Shown piece by piece: positions 43,645-55,480 of a stretch of DNA of 64,000 bases. The notes under the pieces are model-generated. The model saw nothing but the letters and a program-made list of their open reading frames with translations. It was not told where the DNA came from and did no database searches. Source of the DNA: Ryuthela nishihirai (lineage: Eukaryota > Arthropoda > Arachnida > Araneae > Heptathelidae). Each line of letters starts with the position of its first letter. Within the stretch, counting starts at the first letter, position 1. The translations under genes were made by a program, and so were the position numbers. The stretch is taken from NCBI GenBank assembly GCA_038380435.1, contig JAWZYU010000001.1, forward strand, positions 15,480,001-15,544,000. Reading direction: 5' to 3'.

Positions 43645-45208
43645 ATGTGTTTGAACATTTCAGAAAGTTATGTATTGAATATTATGAAAGCGATCCTTGC
43701 CATATCTGTACCGCTCCAGGATTAGCATGGGAAGCGTATTTGAAGATGACAAATCTAGAAATGGACTTTCTCACCGATCCAACGATGTACTTGTTTCTAG
43801 AGAAAGGCATTTGTGGTGGCATGTTCGTAATATGCAATTAGTATAGCAAAGCGAACAATAAATATCTAGACACATACGATCCACTTCTGCTCTCTAAATA
43901 CATCATATATTTAGACGCTAATAATTTATATGGTTCGTCTATGTCTCAGTATCTCCCAGTGAGTGACTTTCACTGGTTTGACAGAGAAAAACTGGGCAGT
44001 TTTGACGTTAATAGTGACTGATGACTCTGAAACAGGTTACATATTAGAAGTAGATTTAGACTATCCTGCACCACTTTACGATATGCATGACTACCCATTA
44101 GCTGCAGAGAAATTTCAGATTGATGCACAATTGCTCTCGCCTTAGTATTGTGAACTGATTTCCCATCTAGGATTAGCTGTTTCAGACAAATCAACGAAAC
44201 TCGTTCCTAATTTATACGCAAAGAAGAACTATATAGTGCATTATCGAAATCTAAAGCAGTATTTAGCTCTTGGCATCAGCTTAAACATATCCATCGCATT
44301 TTAGAATTTAAACAGTCGCCTTGGCTAAAACCATACATCGAATTTAATACCTGCGAAAGAAGAGAGGCGAGAAATGATTTCGAAAAGGACTACTTCAAAT
44401 TGATGAACAATGCAATATTTGGGAAGACAATGGAGAATTTAAGAAACCGTGTGAAAATTGAATTAACTCAAGATAAGAAGAGATTCCGGAAATTAATCGC
44501 ATCACCTGCATTTCATGCCTTCCAAATATTTGATAGTGATCTAGCCTATATACAGTCAAAACACAAGAAACTGAAGCTTAACAGGTCTATTTACCCAGGA
44601 TTCTCGATACTTGACATCAGCAAAACTCTGATGTATAACCTTCAATATGAATTTAGCGTGTGTAAGTATGGAAATAGAACAAAATTATTGTTCACTGATA
44701 CTGACTCCTTTTGCTACGAGATTCAAACAGAAGATGTATATGAAGATATGAAAGATCATGCCGACCTTTTCGATACTTCGGATTACCCAGTAGAGCAGTT
44801 TTTGTATTATACGCGAAATAAAAAACACTGGGAAAATTTAAAGATGAATTCCTCGGTGTACCAGGATAATGTTTTATTGGTTTATGCTCCAATATGTATA
44901 GTCTTCGAAGTAAAGCTGGTGAAAAGAAAGCTGCTAAAGGTGTGCCGAAGAAAATCATTAAAAATTAAATATGCTATGCAGATTACGAACACTGTCTGCT
45001 AAACAAATTTATGCCGCCAGTCATTGATGTAAAAACCGAAAGTCATCGTCATCGTATTTACACTATGTCTTCAACGAAAGCAGGGCTTTGCCCTTATGAT
45101 AATAAAAAAATTATACTTGCTAATGGATGTGAGACTTTGATCTATGGACATTATAAAGCTGTTGAAATTCTTAAAGCAACCCTTTTTCAGAAGATCTCTT
45201 GTCATTGA
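43623..45208 (+). pseudogene. Family B DNA polymerase (Maverick/adintovirus type), left copy
   Basis: This is the C-terminal, catalytic part of a protein-primed-type family B polymerase of the kind carried by Maverick/Polinton elements and adintoviruses, which replicates the element's own DNA. Visible motifs: YLDANNLYG (motif A region, about 43907-43933), HYRNLKQYL (about 44238), KLMNNAIFGKTMENLRNRV (motif B, about 44397-44450) and FTDTDSFCYEI (motif C with both catalytic Asp, 44691). The end near 45185 has GLCPYDNKKIILANG and LIYGHYK. A TAG at 43839, a frameshift near 44010, a stop at 44143-44145 and more shifts near 44240-44330 and 44830 break it. The N-terminal exonuclease part is missing before the foldback at 43584. 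Confidence 0.88.
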
Positions 45209-46389
45209 AAATGCAAAGTTTTTTTGCGGAAAACGGGAGAAAAAACATTTTTTCCCACTAACGTTTATCTCCAAAACAAACCTGTGCGAATTTCATTGCT
45301 GTTGTACGGAACTGGGAAGTTCAATCTTCACTTTCTCAGGAATAAAGTTTGCTGTGTTGGAGAAACCTGTAGCATGTAATGGGATATTTCTTTAAATAGA
45401 GACTTGTATGTTCTGTAAAAATCGTCTCACTGTCAGTAAATGGGTTGAATGTCTTTCTTGAAATCTGTATTACACATGCAGAACTGCATAAATATAATTT
45501 TATTAATTGTAAAATCTGCATTTTGCCTCAACATAAAAAGCGTTCGTACGTGATAGCTGCTGAATGTAAAGATTACATGCCGTTTTTCATACTAAGCAAA
45601 AATAGTTACCAACCAGGCAAGCTTTATTTTCTATCATGAAAATATACCATACAATCCTTCTCTCTTCATTTTGAGAGTCTTAAGCTAGTGGATGAGAAGT
45701 GAAACAGTTAACAATCACGTGTCAGGAAGAGACATGCAGATCACTTTCGGAACCAATCCATTTGATACGAAGGGAGGAGACCTGAATTCTCATTGCTTCT
45801 CGGCAAGCTCGGTAATATGAAAAGAGTATTGGGAACCAGTAATGTTTTACGAATTAGGTGTTAACTTTCATCCTCAAATCTTACACATTTATTTAAAGAG
45901 GAAACATGATAATTATAAATAGGTGTGAGAAGACTTCAAAGTGATTTATATACATCTCAGTGAAACAGCTGGAATAACAAAATTTTCTGTAAAAATTATA
46001 TTGGTCCTCTGGATGAGAAATATTCCTAGAGAGTTATTATTAGCCTCATAGATTCTCTTTTAGAAATCCCCCTTATAGGATTAATAGTAACCACCTTCGA
46101 TGCCCTTGATTAGAAATCTCCCCATATAGGATTAACAGCAACCACCTTCAATGCTCTTGATTAGAAATCTCCTTTTGGATTAACATTTGGCTCCTATGAG
46201 TCAGAACCCCCTTTATACCCTATGTATTATTTGCTATACGGCACTGATCTTCGATTTATCAAATGAATGAGGAGAAAAAATATCCTATATAACCTTTTCA
46301 GATCGAAAAATAATTTAAAAACAGCTATATATTTCTAACATCTATTATATACACAAGTTTCAATAAATTAAGGAAAACTCAGAAAAATT
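45209..46389. other. Left-arm DNA downstream of polymerase, unassigned, with a tandem repeat
   Basis: Frames exist on both strands (plus 45144-45395 and 45445-45639; minus 45336-45521) and are shared with the right arm, but I recognise no Maverick integrase, ATPase, protease or capsid signature. At 46051-46180 a unit of about 62 bp (GATTAGAAATCTCCCC, TAGGATTAACAGCAACCACC) repeats two and a half times; this lies in the part absent from the right arm. Confidence 0.45.
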
Positions 46390-47660
46390 ATAATGAACAA
46401 AAAAATATATATGTATGATTTCAATGAAATTTAATGAAAAATGATTTACAATGTTAGTTTCAGAATGGCATAAAATATTTTACACTAAAAACATTTTTCG
46501 TCCAAAAACGTCCAAAAACAACGCTTACAGGAGCATCTCCAAAAATAAGGTGTCAAAATACAATCGACAAAGCTCTTTAATAAGGAATGTGGCCACCTCT
46601 TACAGCAATGTAGGCACGACAGCGATATTTCATGCTGTTTATGATGTTGCTATAGTCAATAGCTCAGTAGGGAGTAACGACCATTGTTCTTTTAAAGCAG
46701 TAATGAGCTCCCCAGGTCGACAGATCGAGTTTTCCAATCCATGCGCATAATGAGCCTCTTGAAGATATTGTTCCACTAGTCGATTTCTGTGTGGACGAGC
46801 GTTATCATCTTGCAAGATGAATGTTTCTCCTATTGCACCAGCGTAAGGACGTACATAAGGGTCCAAGATATCATCTCTATACCTAAGGAAATGTTAAGGA
46901 ACTACATAAGGAAATGCCACCCCGAACACAAAGCTACCTCCGCTGTAACTGTCTCTTTGACGGATGTTACTGGGATGATAATGGGTACCTCATTATCTCC
47001 ATATAAAACAATGTCCTTAATCACTCTGCAAATAATATCTAGACTCATCTGTGAAGAGTACGGTCCTCTATTTCTCTTCTGTCCAGTTAACATGTGTGCA
47101 TGCTCAATTCAACCGCTCTCTACTGTGATGTGACTTGAGGGTTATATAAATTACTGGTCTTCTAGCGTACAGAACTCCCTCATGAAGCCTTCTACGCACA
47201 GTAGAAGCTGATACAACTCTCCCAGTCGCTGCTGCAAGAGAGGATCTTAGCTGAGTAGGAGTAGACGTCCTGCTCCTTCGTGCTGTTAATCGCAGATATC
47301 GGTCTTGTACAGCGGTCGTAACTCTAGCTCTTCCTCGGCTAAACCTCTGAGACGAGGAATCCATGCTAAGAAATTGATTCCGCAGTCTATGGACCACAGA
47401 GGGACTCACATTCAGACATTGTGTCACGTCTAACTGAATTTGGCCTGCTTCGAGCCAGCCAATGTCTCTCCACCGCAGTTCATTTGGCAAATGATGACTC
47501 CATGCCGCTATCCGATTATTTATTTCTTTTTTTTTTATTGTATTATCCGATTACGCAAATTGGCGTAACCTGGACTAATTTCTATATGATATGCTCACTC
47601 GGCATTTACTGGTTACATGAACAAGTTTAGTGAGGATCGCACTATTTTTTGGCGATTTTT
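46390..47660 (-). mobile_element. Tc1-like transposon (family a), left-arm copy
   Basis: The minus frame 47490-47104 is the DNA-binding half: LRWRDIGWLEAGQIQLDVTQ, SVVHRLRNQF, then RGRARVTTAVQDRYLRLTAR and STVRRRLHEG, with a paired helix-turn-helix layout. A broken frame to 46866 contains YSSQMS-type text where DES is expected, and 46866-46639 has YVRPYAGAIGETFILQDDNA (second catalytic Asp) and RLVEQYLQEA. The third acidic block is deleted around 46740. The ends share AAATTAAGGA in inverse orientation (about 46365-46380 and 47668). Confidence 0.82.
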
Positions 47661-48541
47661 CACAATTATCCTTAATTTATGGAAATCAGTGTAATTATTA
47701 GGCGACGTTCTTATACGTGTTGATGAGGTTTATTATAATGGTTATTGCTTTCGTTTCATTAATTTTTCACAGCAATTATTTAATTTTGCATTATTACTTA
47801 ATAATTCACTAATTTTAACTAACCTTTAATAACTAATTAATAATTAATTGTTAAATATTCTATTTCCATAACTAAAATACGGAACGAATATTTTTGAAAA
47901 TCAACATTGAAATAGATTTGATTGAGATCATTCATAAAAAAAACTTACTGAAGAAGTTACCGAGGTCTATAGCTTAAATACCATTAGCATGACTCTGTAC
48001 CTAATGCAGTGGCCTCTGAGTGCATAACGAAGGATCAATCCAACACAACTTCTCTGACACTGCGAAGCTCATCGCAACCAAGTGTTATTCGACATAATGG
48101 CTCTTCAGATACCTACGGAAATTAACATGGCGCACATTAAATTTCTTGCTAGCAATCGGAATCGAATATTGTTGAGGGGCAAGTTAGTAGATTCTCCATC
48201 TTACTGGCTAGATTAAGAAGAAAGCAGGAAAATTGCATATAATTTGCAAGAATGTTATTTGAAACAAGACTGAAAAATCCGATATACGGTCCAGTCCAAT
48301 ATTCCCTCTTACCTCTGCTCTACGCCTCCACATTAAATTGTTTACCAAATCATTTCGTGCTTTCCAATGACTAGCGAAGAAAAGAATAACAGGTTTTATT
48401 ATGTAATTCAAAGTTTTAATAAAAACGCAATCTCACTCCATCGTAAAATAAAGGGAAAAACATGTTGCGTGTCTACTAACACGACTGGAAGTTTAAATGC
48501 ACTTTCATTAAGCCAGAAATTGAACGTTAGAGTAGAAAACA
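47661..48541. other. Left-arm unassigned DNA
   Basis: Shared with the right arm at about 59385-60270. The plus frame 48367-48552 (NRFYYVIQSFNKNAISLHRK) is partly shared but unrecognised. Confidence 0.4.
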
Positions 48542-48729
48542 TGTTTGCGTAACGAACAAAGAGCACGTGCTGTGCTGTTATAAAAAGAACTGATCCAGGC
48601 GGTTTAGACTCATTAATGGAAATGTTATCGTATTTAGTAACTTTCGAAATTATTCCATTAGAGTGTTGTTTTGTTGAAGATGTTATTCGTATATTATCAA
48701 GTTTGCATTTAAGTAGATTTCTTATTTAA
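48542..48729 (+). pseudogene. Unrecognised coding-like frame conserved in both arms (left)
   Basis: Plus-strand text KRTDPGGLDSLMEMLSYLVT and FEIIPLECCFVEDVIRILSS ends at a stop at 48727-48729. The right copy (59381-59190) encodes the same stretch with at most one or two changes (Ser for Phe in LECCSVED). Amphipathic, Leu-rich; it looks like the C terminus of a real protein but I cannot name it. It could belong to the original viral-like element or to flanking host DNA. Confidence 0.4.
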
Positions 48730-48941
48730 AGATATTTGAAGACGTTGCTGGGGAATTATGGTGTATCGAATTTTGCATATATAAAGAAATGTAATAAAAA
48801 ACGTATGTACGTAATATATAAAAAATTCAGTAGACTGTCATAGTATTAGTTTCATTTTAAAGATACGGAGCAGAGGTTTTTATGAATCTGTAGGCATTTG
48901 ATTGTGCTGGAGTAAATGGGGGGGGGGGAAACCAGGAAGCA

Positions 48942-49408
48942 TCATTGCCAGAGAATTTGGTCTGTCAAAGAAAAGGAACCGATTCCAAAAGCAGGGTGAA
49001 GTAAAACAACCTGTGTTTTTAAGTGGACGTCCGTGTCTCCGGAATAAACTTTAAAAATATCGTTCACTACACGAGGAACATGGGCTTGCCTGATTGGTAG
49101 AGGGAACCTCGCACAGCCCGAGAAAAACATCACGTGACGGTGTCTGGTGGTATTTTCGAAGGAGAGAAAACGTTTTCGAAAAATACAAAGGATCATTGCG
49201 ACTGAATTTGGGAAGATGTCGGAATCACGGCTGTTTTTAATTATTTTTCCCTTTGTTAAAATGGTGGGACCACCTGAAGGTTTAGTGGAGGGATTTTGTG
49301 TCAGCACTGAGTGACATGCCAAGTGAGCAGTCGCCAGTTTAGTTGTATATATTTCATCGTGAACTGTATCTTGCTCCATTGTTAATAAATTACATACAAA
49401 GTATGCAT
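48942..49408 (-). other. Unrecognised open frame conserved in both arms (left)
   Basis: The frame 49466-48942 starts inside the Tc1-b terminal repeat and then encodes LATAHLACHSVLTQNPSTKP, GPTILTKGKIIKNS, ARFPLPIRQAHVPRVVNDIF and HPAFGIGSFSLTDQILWQ. The right copy is open for 205 codons (58456-59073). A poly-G run lies at 48918-48928. The frame is conserved but the substitutions I can see are often non-synonymous, so it may be non-coding sequence that happens to be open. Confidence 0.35.
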
Positions 49409-50606
49409 ATACACCGAAGAACCAAAACATTATGATCACCTGACTAATATGATGTTGGTCCTCCACGTGCCGCCAAAACAGCTCTTACCCGACGAGGCAT
49501 TGACACAAGATTTCTAGAGGTGTTTTGTGATATGTGGTACCAACACGTTACCAGCAGATACGTTAACTATTGTAAGTTATGTGGATGAGACTCTGCAGAT
49601 CGAATATGCAGTTCCAACACAAACCACAGATGCTCGATTGCATTGATATCTGAGGAATTTGGAGGCCAGGAGAATATCTGGAAGATTTCCTCATGTTCTA
49701 CGAACCATTGTCGAACAGTCCGGGCAGTGTGGCATGGCGCAGTATCCTGTTGAAAGAAAGCACTACTAGAGAGGTAAACCATTGGTCTGCAATGATGTTG
49801 AGGTAGGTGGTAGACGTCATAGTTTCTTGCCCATGACTGACTGGACCCAGGGATTCCCAGAAAAATATTGCCCAAAGTCCATTCCATTTGTCAAAGGCCA
49901 CTTCATCCACCAACCTGTTTTCGTCCCACAGTGTATCCTGGTGCCAACTCTTCCCCAGGTAAACGACGCACATGTACCCGTCTGTCCACATGGTGCAACC
50001 AGACGATCTTCTTCCAATCATTCAAGGTCCAGTTTTGATATTTGTGTGCCCATTGTAGACGCTTTCGATAGTGAATTGAGGTTCGCATGGGCATTCAGAG
50101 TGGCCTGCTGCTGCGCAGCCCCATTTTCAGCAGGGTACGATGTACTGTGTGTTGTGACACATTACTCCCGTGAACAGCATTCAAATAATTGTCGAGTTGC
50201 GTCATAATATCCTTTCTGTTGGCTCGTACCGTAGGGATAGCTGTCGCTCACCTCTAGCATTGATGGAACCATGGTCGATCCACACCTTGTCAGTGGTAAG
50301 TGGTTTCTCCCTCCTCGGACCAGTTTTTGAAGGTACTAACCACGGCTGACTGTAAGCACCCCACAAGCCTTGACGTCTCGGAAATGCTCTGACCTAATCG
50401 TCTGGTAATTACAATTTGGCCTTTGTCAAACTCACTTAGGTACGCTGTCTTTTCCATCTGAAGAACAAGAATAACACTGATTAACAGAGCTCAGTATCAG
50501 GTGTTATTTATACCATATTATGACCTTCACTCGCATCGTCGTTTAAATAGCAGCTTTGATTTGCATTAAGACGTGCTGGTCATAATGCTTTTGGTCTTCG
50601 GCGTAT
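49409..50606 (-). mobile_element. Tc1-like transposon (family b), left-arm copy
   Basis: Terminal inverted repeats ACACCGAAGAACCAAAACAT (49411) and, reversed, ACGCCGAAGACCAAAAGCAT (about 50602-50583) bound a 1.2-kb element. The minus-strand transposase starts near 50457 ([20 protein letters not shown]), has the [14 protein letters not shown], then MPMRTSIHYRKRLQWAHKYQ, WTLNDWKKIVWLHHVDRR, FFQQDTAPCHTARTVRQWF (second Asp) and NSSDINAIEHLWFVLELHI (third acidic). The SDESRF segment with the first Asp is deleted between WKKIVW and LHHVD. Frameshifts are also present. Confidence 0.9.
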
Positions 50607-50807
50607 ATATATGTATTGATTGAGTAAATCGGCCATCCAATTAGCATTATCCTCACGGAAATGATCCCTCAATATGAAACATTCGCATACAAGTCAATAC
50701 ATTAACATACAAACATCTCTGATAAATTGTTTTATTTTCAAGAGTGACTAATTGGCTCTGTAGAATATATGGATTATATATTTATAAATATGGATCCTTG
50801 TTTTCCA

Positions 50808-51180
50808 AGGGGGTGGAGTGGCTTAAACGGTAGCGCGCCAGGTTCGTAATTTGCAGTTCCTAGGTTCAAATCCCAGATGAACCAGCTTTGAGAATTACCT
50901 CCGCAAAACTCCCCGCCCTGCCCTCAGTCAGTAGGTGATATGGTTGGGCTTGGAAAGGCCGCCGTCTATCAGATGAGACGTTATGCCGTGGTCTCGTTTG
51001 TGAGAGAGAGCCATAGCCTGTGCACGTTAAGAACAGGCTGGATAACATTTATTCGAAGGTATCCGTCTTCTAACAACTGTCCAATGGATACCGTTCCCCC
51101 AACTTCTCTGAGCCCTCGGAGTCCTTGTGACCGAGCGATTTAGCCCATTGTGTTCAAAAATATGCAGCTCAGAGTATAAA
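50808..51180 (+). repeat. SINE1, left-arm copy
   Basis: tRNA-like head (GTGGCTTAAACGGTAGCGCG; B box region AGGTTCAAATCCC with a change from the canonical GGTTCGA), body and tail as in other SINE1 copies. Present at the mirror position in the right arm, so it predates the duplication. Confidence 0.85.
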
Positions 51181-51370
51181 CAGCCCAGCCTTTGTTTTCA
51201 AAGAGGATGTGTTTTGTCATTCTCTAACTTTAATTCTCTGTATTTATATAGAAGTCTCTATCCACCCTCGCAATATATTATGATATCACAGTAGATCGTG
51301 GCTGATCTCACAGACGCGTCAGACTCTGAGCCATCCGGGAAGACAGGCATGAATTCTGGGTGCTCAGAAT

Positions 51371-51580
51371 AATATAATAAAAAATAAATACCCCCTCAAG
51401 TAGCTGCTTGCCACAGAGGTCTGACAAGAGCCTGTCAGTTTATATGCCACAGTAGGAGATCTGAGAGGATGGCAGGACCTCAGCAGGAAAACGACACACA
51501 CATCCATGCCTAATCCGGGGCTCGAAGCCAGGTCCCTTAGATCAGTAGCCAACGGAATCGGTAGCCCTAGATCAGTAGCC
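51371..51580 (-). mobile_element. SINE2 present only in the left arm
   Basis: Between GGTGCTCAGAAT and CACGGAATCGGGGGTAAATT the left arm has a SINE2 (minus) with CCCCCTCAAGTAGCTGCTTG, ACAGAGGTCTGACAAGAGCC and GGGGCTCGAAGCCAGGTCCC. The right arm has only 24 bp between the same flanks (56528-56552). A TAGATCAGTAGCC repeat at the inner edge (about 51538 and 51569) may be part of the insertion junction. Confidence 0.85.
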
Positions 51581-52595
51581 CACGGAATCGGGGGTAAATT
51601 CCTTCCATGACCTGGAAAGAGAAAAATCACAGGGAAGCAAAACAGCAAGCGATGGTAGAAGTTACTTAGCTGTCGACTTGGCAATGCTATGAAGACTGAC
51701 TCTGAGGTAGCCTCAGACACACAAATTTAGAGGGCGAATGACAGTTGGGCGATTATGATAAAGAACTTCCCACTGAGGGCAGAAAAAACAGTCACAAGTG
51801 TGATGGCCCAATATGGATTACAATTTAGTCCATTCTGTAAGTTTAAACTTCCCCCCACCCCCGATAGGGGACCATTTTTATTGACCATTATTTTTATGAC
51901 CATTTTTAGGTCGAAGGCACTACTGACCAGTGTGGGACCTGGTTGGACATGCTAATACCTCCATCAGGTAGACTCAGGGGAGTCGTTCAAGGCCCTGCTG
52001 AATGACTTGGGCCCTCTAGTAGGCAGGGCCCAAATTCAAAAATCTGGGTCCAACTAAGAGTCTCCACCCCGGTAGCCGAGTCAACTTGGATCTACATATC
52101 CTTGTCCGTGTCTAACCGGGGAATAGATTGAATTTAGGTTTTGACCGATGGATGAGCATTCCTTCTATAGGACTGCTCGACATTAGGTAGTCGGGGATGA
52201 GTTGCATCTATATGGTACTCTCTTGTTCCCGACCGTAGTTAGTGGCAAAAATGGCAATTCCTTATACTAGTAGTGCCTTTTGGCAGAACTAGTGGGTCTT
52301 GTCTTATATATATTTTTTCCTGTAAGTGTAACTGCTGATGGCGAAGAGATAAAGAAAGTTCGTTGGTCTCAATGTCTTCAAACATTCTTGACTGTGGTGA
52401 GGTGCAGAAAGCAACACAAGAGCAAACACAGAGAGGGCAAATATGAAGGGATACTGATGATAGAGAGGGTTCCATAACTTGGAGATGCCTTCTGAAAGAG
52501 AGAGAGAGAGAGAAACTCGTTGATATAAGAGAGCTCGGCCTGAGTCTTCGAGAGATCTCTCCTCGCATGTAGGGCAATGTGAGCACAATGCAATG
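51581..52595. other. Left-arm unassigned DNA
   Basis: Shared with the right arm at about 55460-56528. Contains C-rich and GGGCCC-rich stretches around 51850-52060 and an AG microsatellite (about 52496-52513). The minus frame 52586-52239 and its right counterpart 55458-55814 are alike but I recognise no family. Confidence 0.4.
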
Positions 52596-53566
52596 GTCAA
52601 TCTTATGCTACATCACGGAGCACCAAATGACATGAAGGGCAGTTACGGGATCAGCATGTTGCACCACAAGGCATGAAGTTTGCATCCTCCATAGAAGGGT
52701 TGATCGCGACCATTGCACCACAGCTACTGTGATGCAGAGTGATTTGCGAACAGCTTAAGGACTATTAGACAATGTAAGGAAACCATTAGACAATGTTTGC
52801 ATGATGCAGGAACGAGGGCGAGACATGCAGTCCGGCATCTGTAATTGCAGCAACATCATTGGATATGTCATTTCCACTGGTGTCGAGGAAGGTAACATTG
52901 GATTATGAATAGAGGAGAGTATTGTTCACAGATGAGTCCCAATTGTCTTTCAGTCTGCCAGATGGCTGTTTGCCCTCAGGGCATCAGCGTCGTCAATGAT
53001 ATGAGGAAGCCTATTTCATTAGACACCATACGGCTCCCCACCGTCGAATATGGTGTGGGGTGGCATCACATATGGCAACCGGACACCTCTGCTCCATATT
53101 TCTGGCACACTAACAGCGAGACATTACATCGTTAATCATGTGGCACGACCCACCCTTACCACCATACCTAGATTGATTTTGCAGTAGGATAATGCCAACT
53201 CACACACTGCCTGTGCAACGATGGACAGTTTCCAAGCTGTGAACATTATCACATGGCCGTCATACTCCCTGGACTTGTCGACCATTGAACATGTGTGGGA
53301 CCTTATTGGTCACCGTCTTTGCCAGCTCCCTTCGGTGACGAACCTGACGAATGTGAATGCCTAGACGTCTACAGGCTTCTATAGCGGCCCGAGGTGGACT
53401 TACAAAGTTCTGATGAATCTGCAGTAAACGCACGTATCTTGCTTTCTCATGCTCCGTTATTTGATCATTTTTGCATCTACCTTCGTAGCTTCCATCCTGT
53501 CAGTTTTGGGCATATAGATCACTTCCTTCGTGGTGTTGCGATTTCCACTTTGAGCAGTGTATTATA
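52596..53566 (+). mobile_element. Tc1-like transposon (family c), left copy, 3' end intact
   Basis: Plus-strand transposase in broken frames: ARPTLTTIPRLILQ then DNANSHTACATMDSF (second Asp block) and NIITWPSYSLDLSTIEHVWD (third block) with IGHRLCQLP. The right terminal sequence at 53530-53566 (reverse complement AATACACTGCTCAAAGTGGA) is related to the end of the 39540 element. Homology to the other arm stops at 53244, inside this transposase. Confidence 0.75.
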
Positions 53567-54825
53567 AGTATAACTGTTACTTCCTATTAAATGCTACATA
53601 ATTAAATCGTAAATAAAGAGAAAAAGGTGAATAGCTTTACAATAAAACGCTACACAACACGGGTAGGATGGTTTCCTGTAAAGTATTTTAATGGTACTAT
53701 ATGTGCGGAGGGGGAGATTTAAATCCGGAAAACACTTAATTTATCGTGAACTCTTTAAATAGAAGAAAAATGTTTCATTTCTTCAGGAATGGTTATGGAC
53801 ACAAACTCTCACAAGCTATTGAATATGCATTATGAAAGTTTGTCCTTTCTGTTATGTTCAAAATTAAAAATGTCAGTTGCTACCACAAGAAATCCTTCCT
53901 CTACGGAAGGAAACGCGTCATATGACATTTTGGGAAATGTGATGTCACTTTAAAGATATCGACAACTTTGCAAGAGACAGTAATGAACGCGGCAAGCCTT
54001 TCCTAGTAACCGAAGCTCAATGGAAACATATGGAATGGAATGAAACGGTGCGTGTTTCGAATCCGTTTCTTTATTAAAAACAGATCCTAGACGTCAGTCC
54101 GACAGGTAAGTCCGACAACAAATAGGTGTAAAATTAAAAGTCAGCAGGATTTATATATGAAATTAAAACATTATCTTAAAATAAATATTGAGGAAATAAA
54201 TAGGAAAGTTTAACATGTAACTTAACTGTCCTCTATGATTCAGGTCAAAGAATGCATAAGAAGTAGGAGTAAAGCTTCAGCTAGGCGTAAGTGACAGAGC
54301 TTGTCAAAGTTTTGGAGAACCCGATAGTGGCAAATGTAAATTTTGCAAAAAAAAAAACAACTTGTTTTGCAAATGTTTGCAAAAATGAGGAGCTGTCAAA
54401 GGTATTTTTAAAATATTACAGTTTTTATGAAATGTATTAGTATATAAACTGGTAACCTCTATTAAAATATAAAAATAATTTAATAATTACATTAAAAGGT
54501 TCCGTAGAGTTTATTTAACCTTATGTTTTGTTCCATTTTAGTACTAATATTATTTTTTCTAAAATGCTTATTATTTTAAATATTCAAATATATAACTTTT
54601 AAATCTTAAAGTTGAAGGGGTATTTCGGTAATAAAGTATCACACGAAATGTCCTGTTGACAAGAAGCACATGAAAAAATTAGGCGTCGTCTGGACCCACA
54701 TATCACAGGAGATATAACCACTAGACCATTAGATACGTACTGATTTCTTCAGCAATGTGACATGTAAGCATTCAAGCAAACATTACATATAGGAAAGTTT
54801 GTCTTGCTAACTTCAGCGTGTGGAC
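53567..54825. other. Central spacer of the inverted duplication
   Basis: AT-rich DNA with no mirror partner and no gene recognised. It contains short sequences of low complexity (about 54340-54365). Any original flanking DNA on one side of the breakpoint would be here. Confidence 0.5.
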
Positions 54826-55480
54826 GTTCACAGCTTGGAAACTGTCCATCGTTGCACAGGCAGTGTGTGAGTTGGCATTATCCTACTGCAAAATCAATCT
54901 AGGTATGGTGGTAAGAGTGGGTCGTACCACATGATTAATGATGTAATGTCTCGCTGTTAGTGTGCCAGAAATATGGAGCAGAGGTGTCCAGTTGCCATAT
55001 GTGATGCCACCCCATACCATTTTTCGACGGTGGGGAGCCGTATAGTGTCTAATGAAATAGGCTTCCTCATATCATTGACGACGCTGATGCCATGAGGGCA
55101 AACAACCATCTGGCAGACTGAAAGACAATTGGGACTCATCTATTCATAATCCAATGTTACCTTCCTCGACACCAGTGGAAAAGACATATCCAATGATGTT
55201 GCTGCAATTACAGATGCCGGACTGGATGTCTCGCCCTCGTTCCTGCATCATGCAAACATTGTCTAATGGTTTCCTTACATTGTCTAATAGTCATTAAACT
55301 GTCCGCAAATCACTCTGCATCACAGTAGCTGTGTTGAAATGGTCGCGATAACCCTCCTATGGCGGATGCAAACTTCATGCCTTGTGGTGCAACATGCTGA
55401 TCCCGTAAATGCCCTTCATGTCATTTGGTGCTCCATGATGTAGCATAAGATTGACCATTGCATTGTGCTCACATTGCCCT
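54826..55480 (-). pseudogene. Tc1-like transposase (family c), right copy, cut by the breakpoint
   Basis: Mirror of about 52590-53244. The minus strand carries the middle of the transposase (frame 55139-54957 with MSPNCLSVCQMVVCPHGIS in the overlapping frame) and ends at 54826, so its third catalytic block and terminal repeat are missing. The break lies a few codons after the second Asp block. Confidence 0.75.

Larger units (their letters stand above)
43645..53244. repeat. Left arm of a very large inverted duplication
   Basis: Reading rightwards from about 43645 to 53244 matches the reverse complement of 64000 down to 54826. Landmarks: 43710 pairs with 64000, 45011 with 62720, 46451 with 61491, 47490 with 60382, 49466 with 58456, 51370 with 56552 and 53244 with 54826. 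The coordinate sums drift between 107374 and 108109, showing indels of tens to hundreds of bases. A 99-codon frame at 46451-46750 is identical in translation in both arms. Left-only insertions: 51371-51580 (SINE2) and about 45650-46230. Confidence 0.93.

Noticed and set aside
43584..46400. A functional Maverick/Polinton or adintovirus with integrase, ATPase, protease and capsid genes
   Set aside because: Only the polymerase was recognisable; the neighbouring frames showed none of the expected signatures, and the polymerase is broken in both arms.
52280..52600. A protein gene in the frames around the AG microsatellite
   Set aside because: Ser/Leu-rich translation comes from the repeat and several overlapping frames are open at once.
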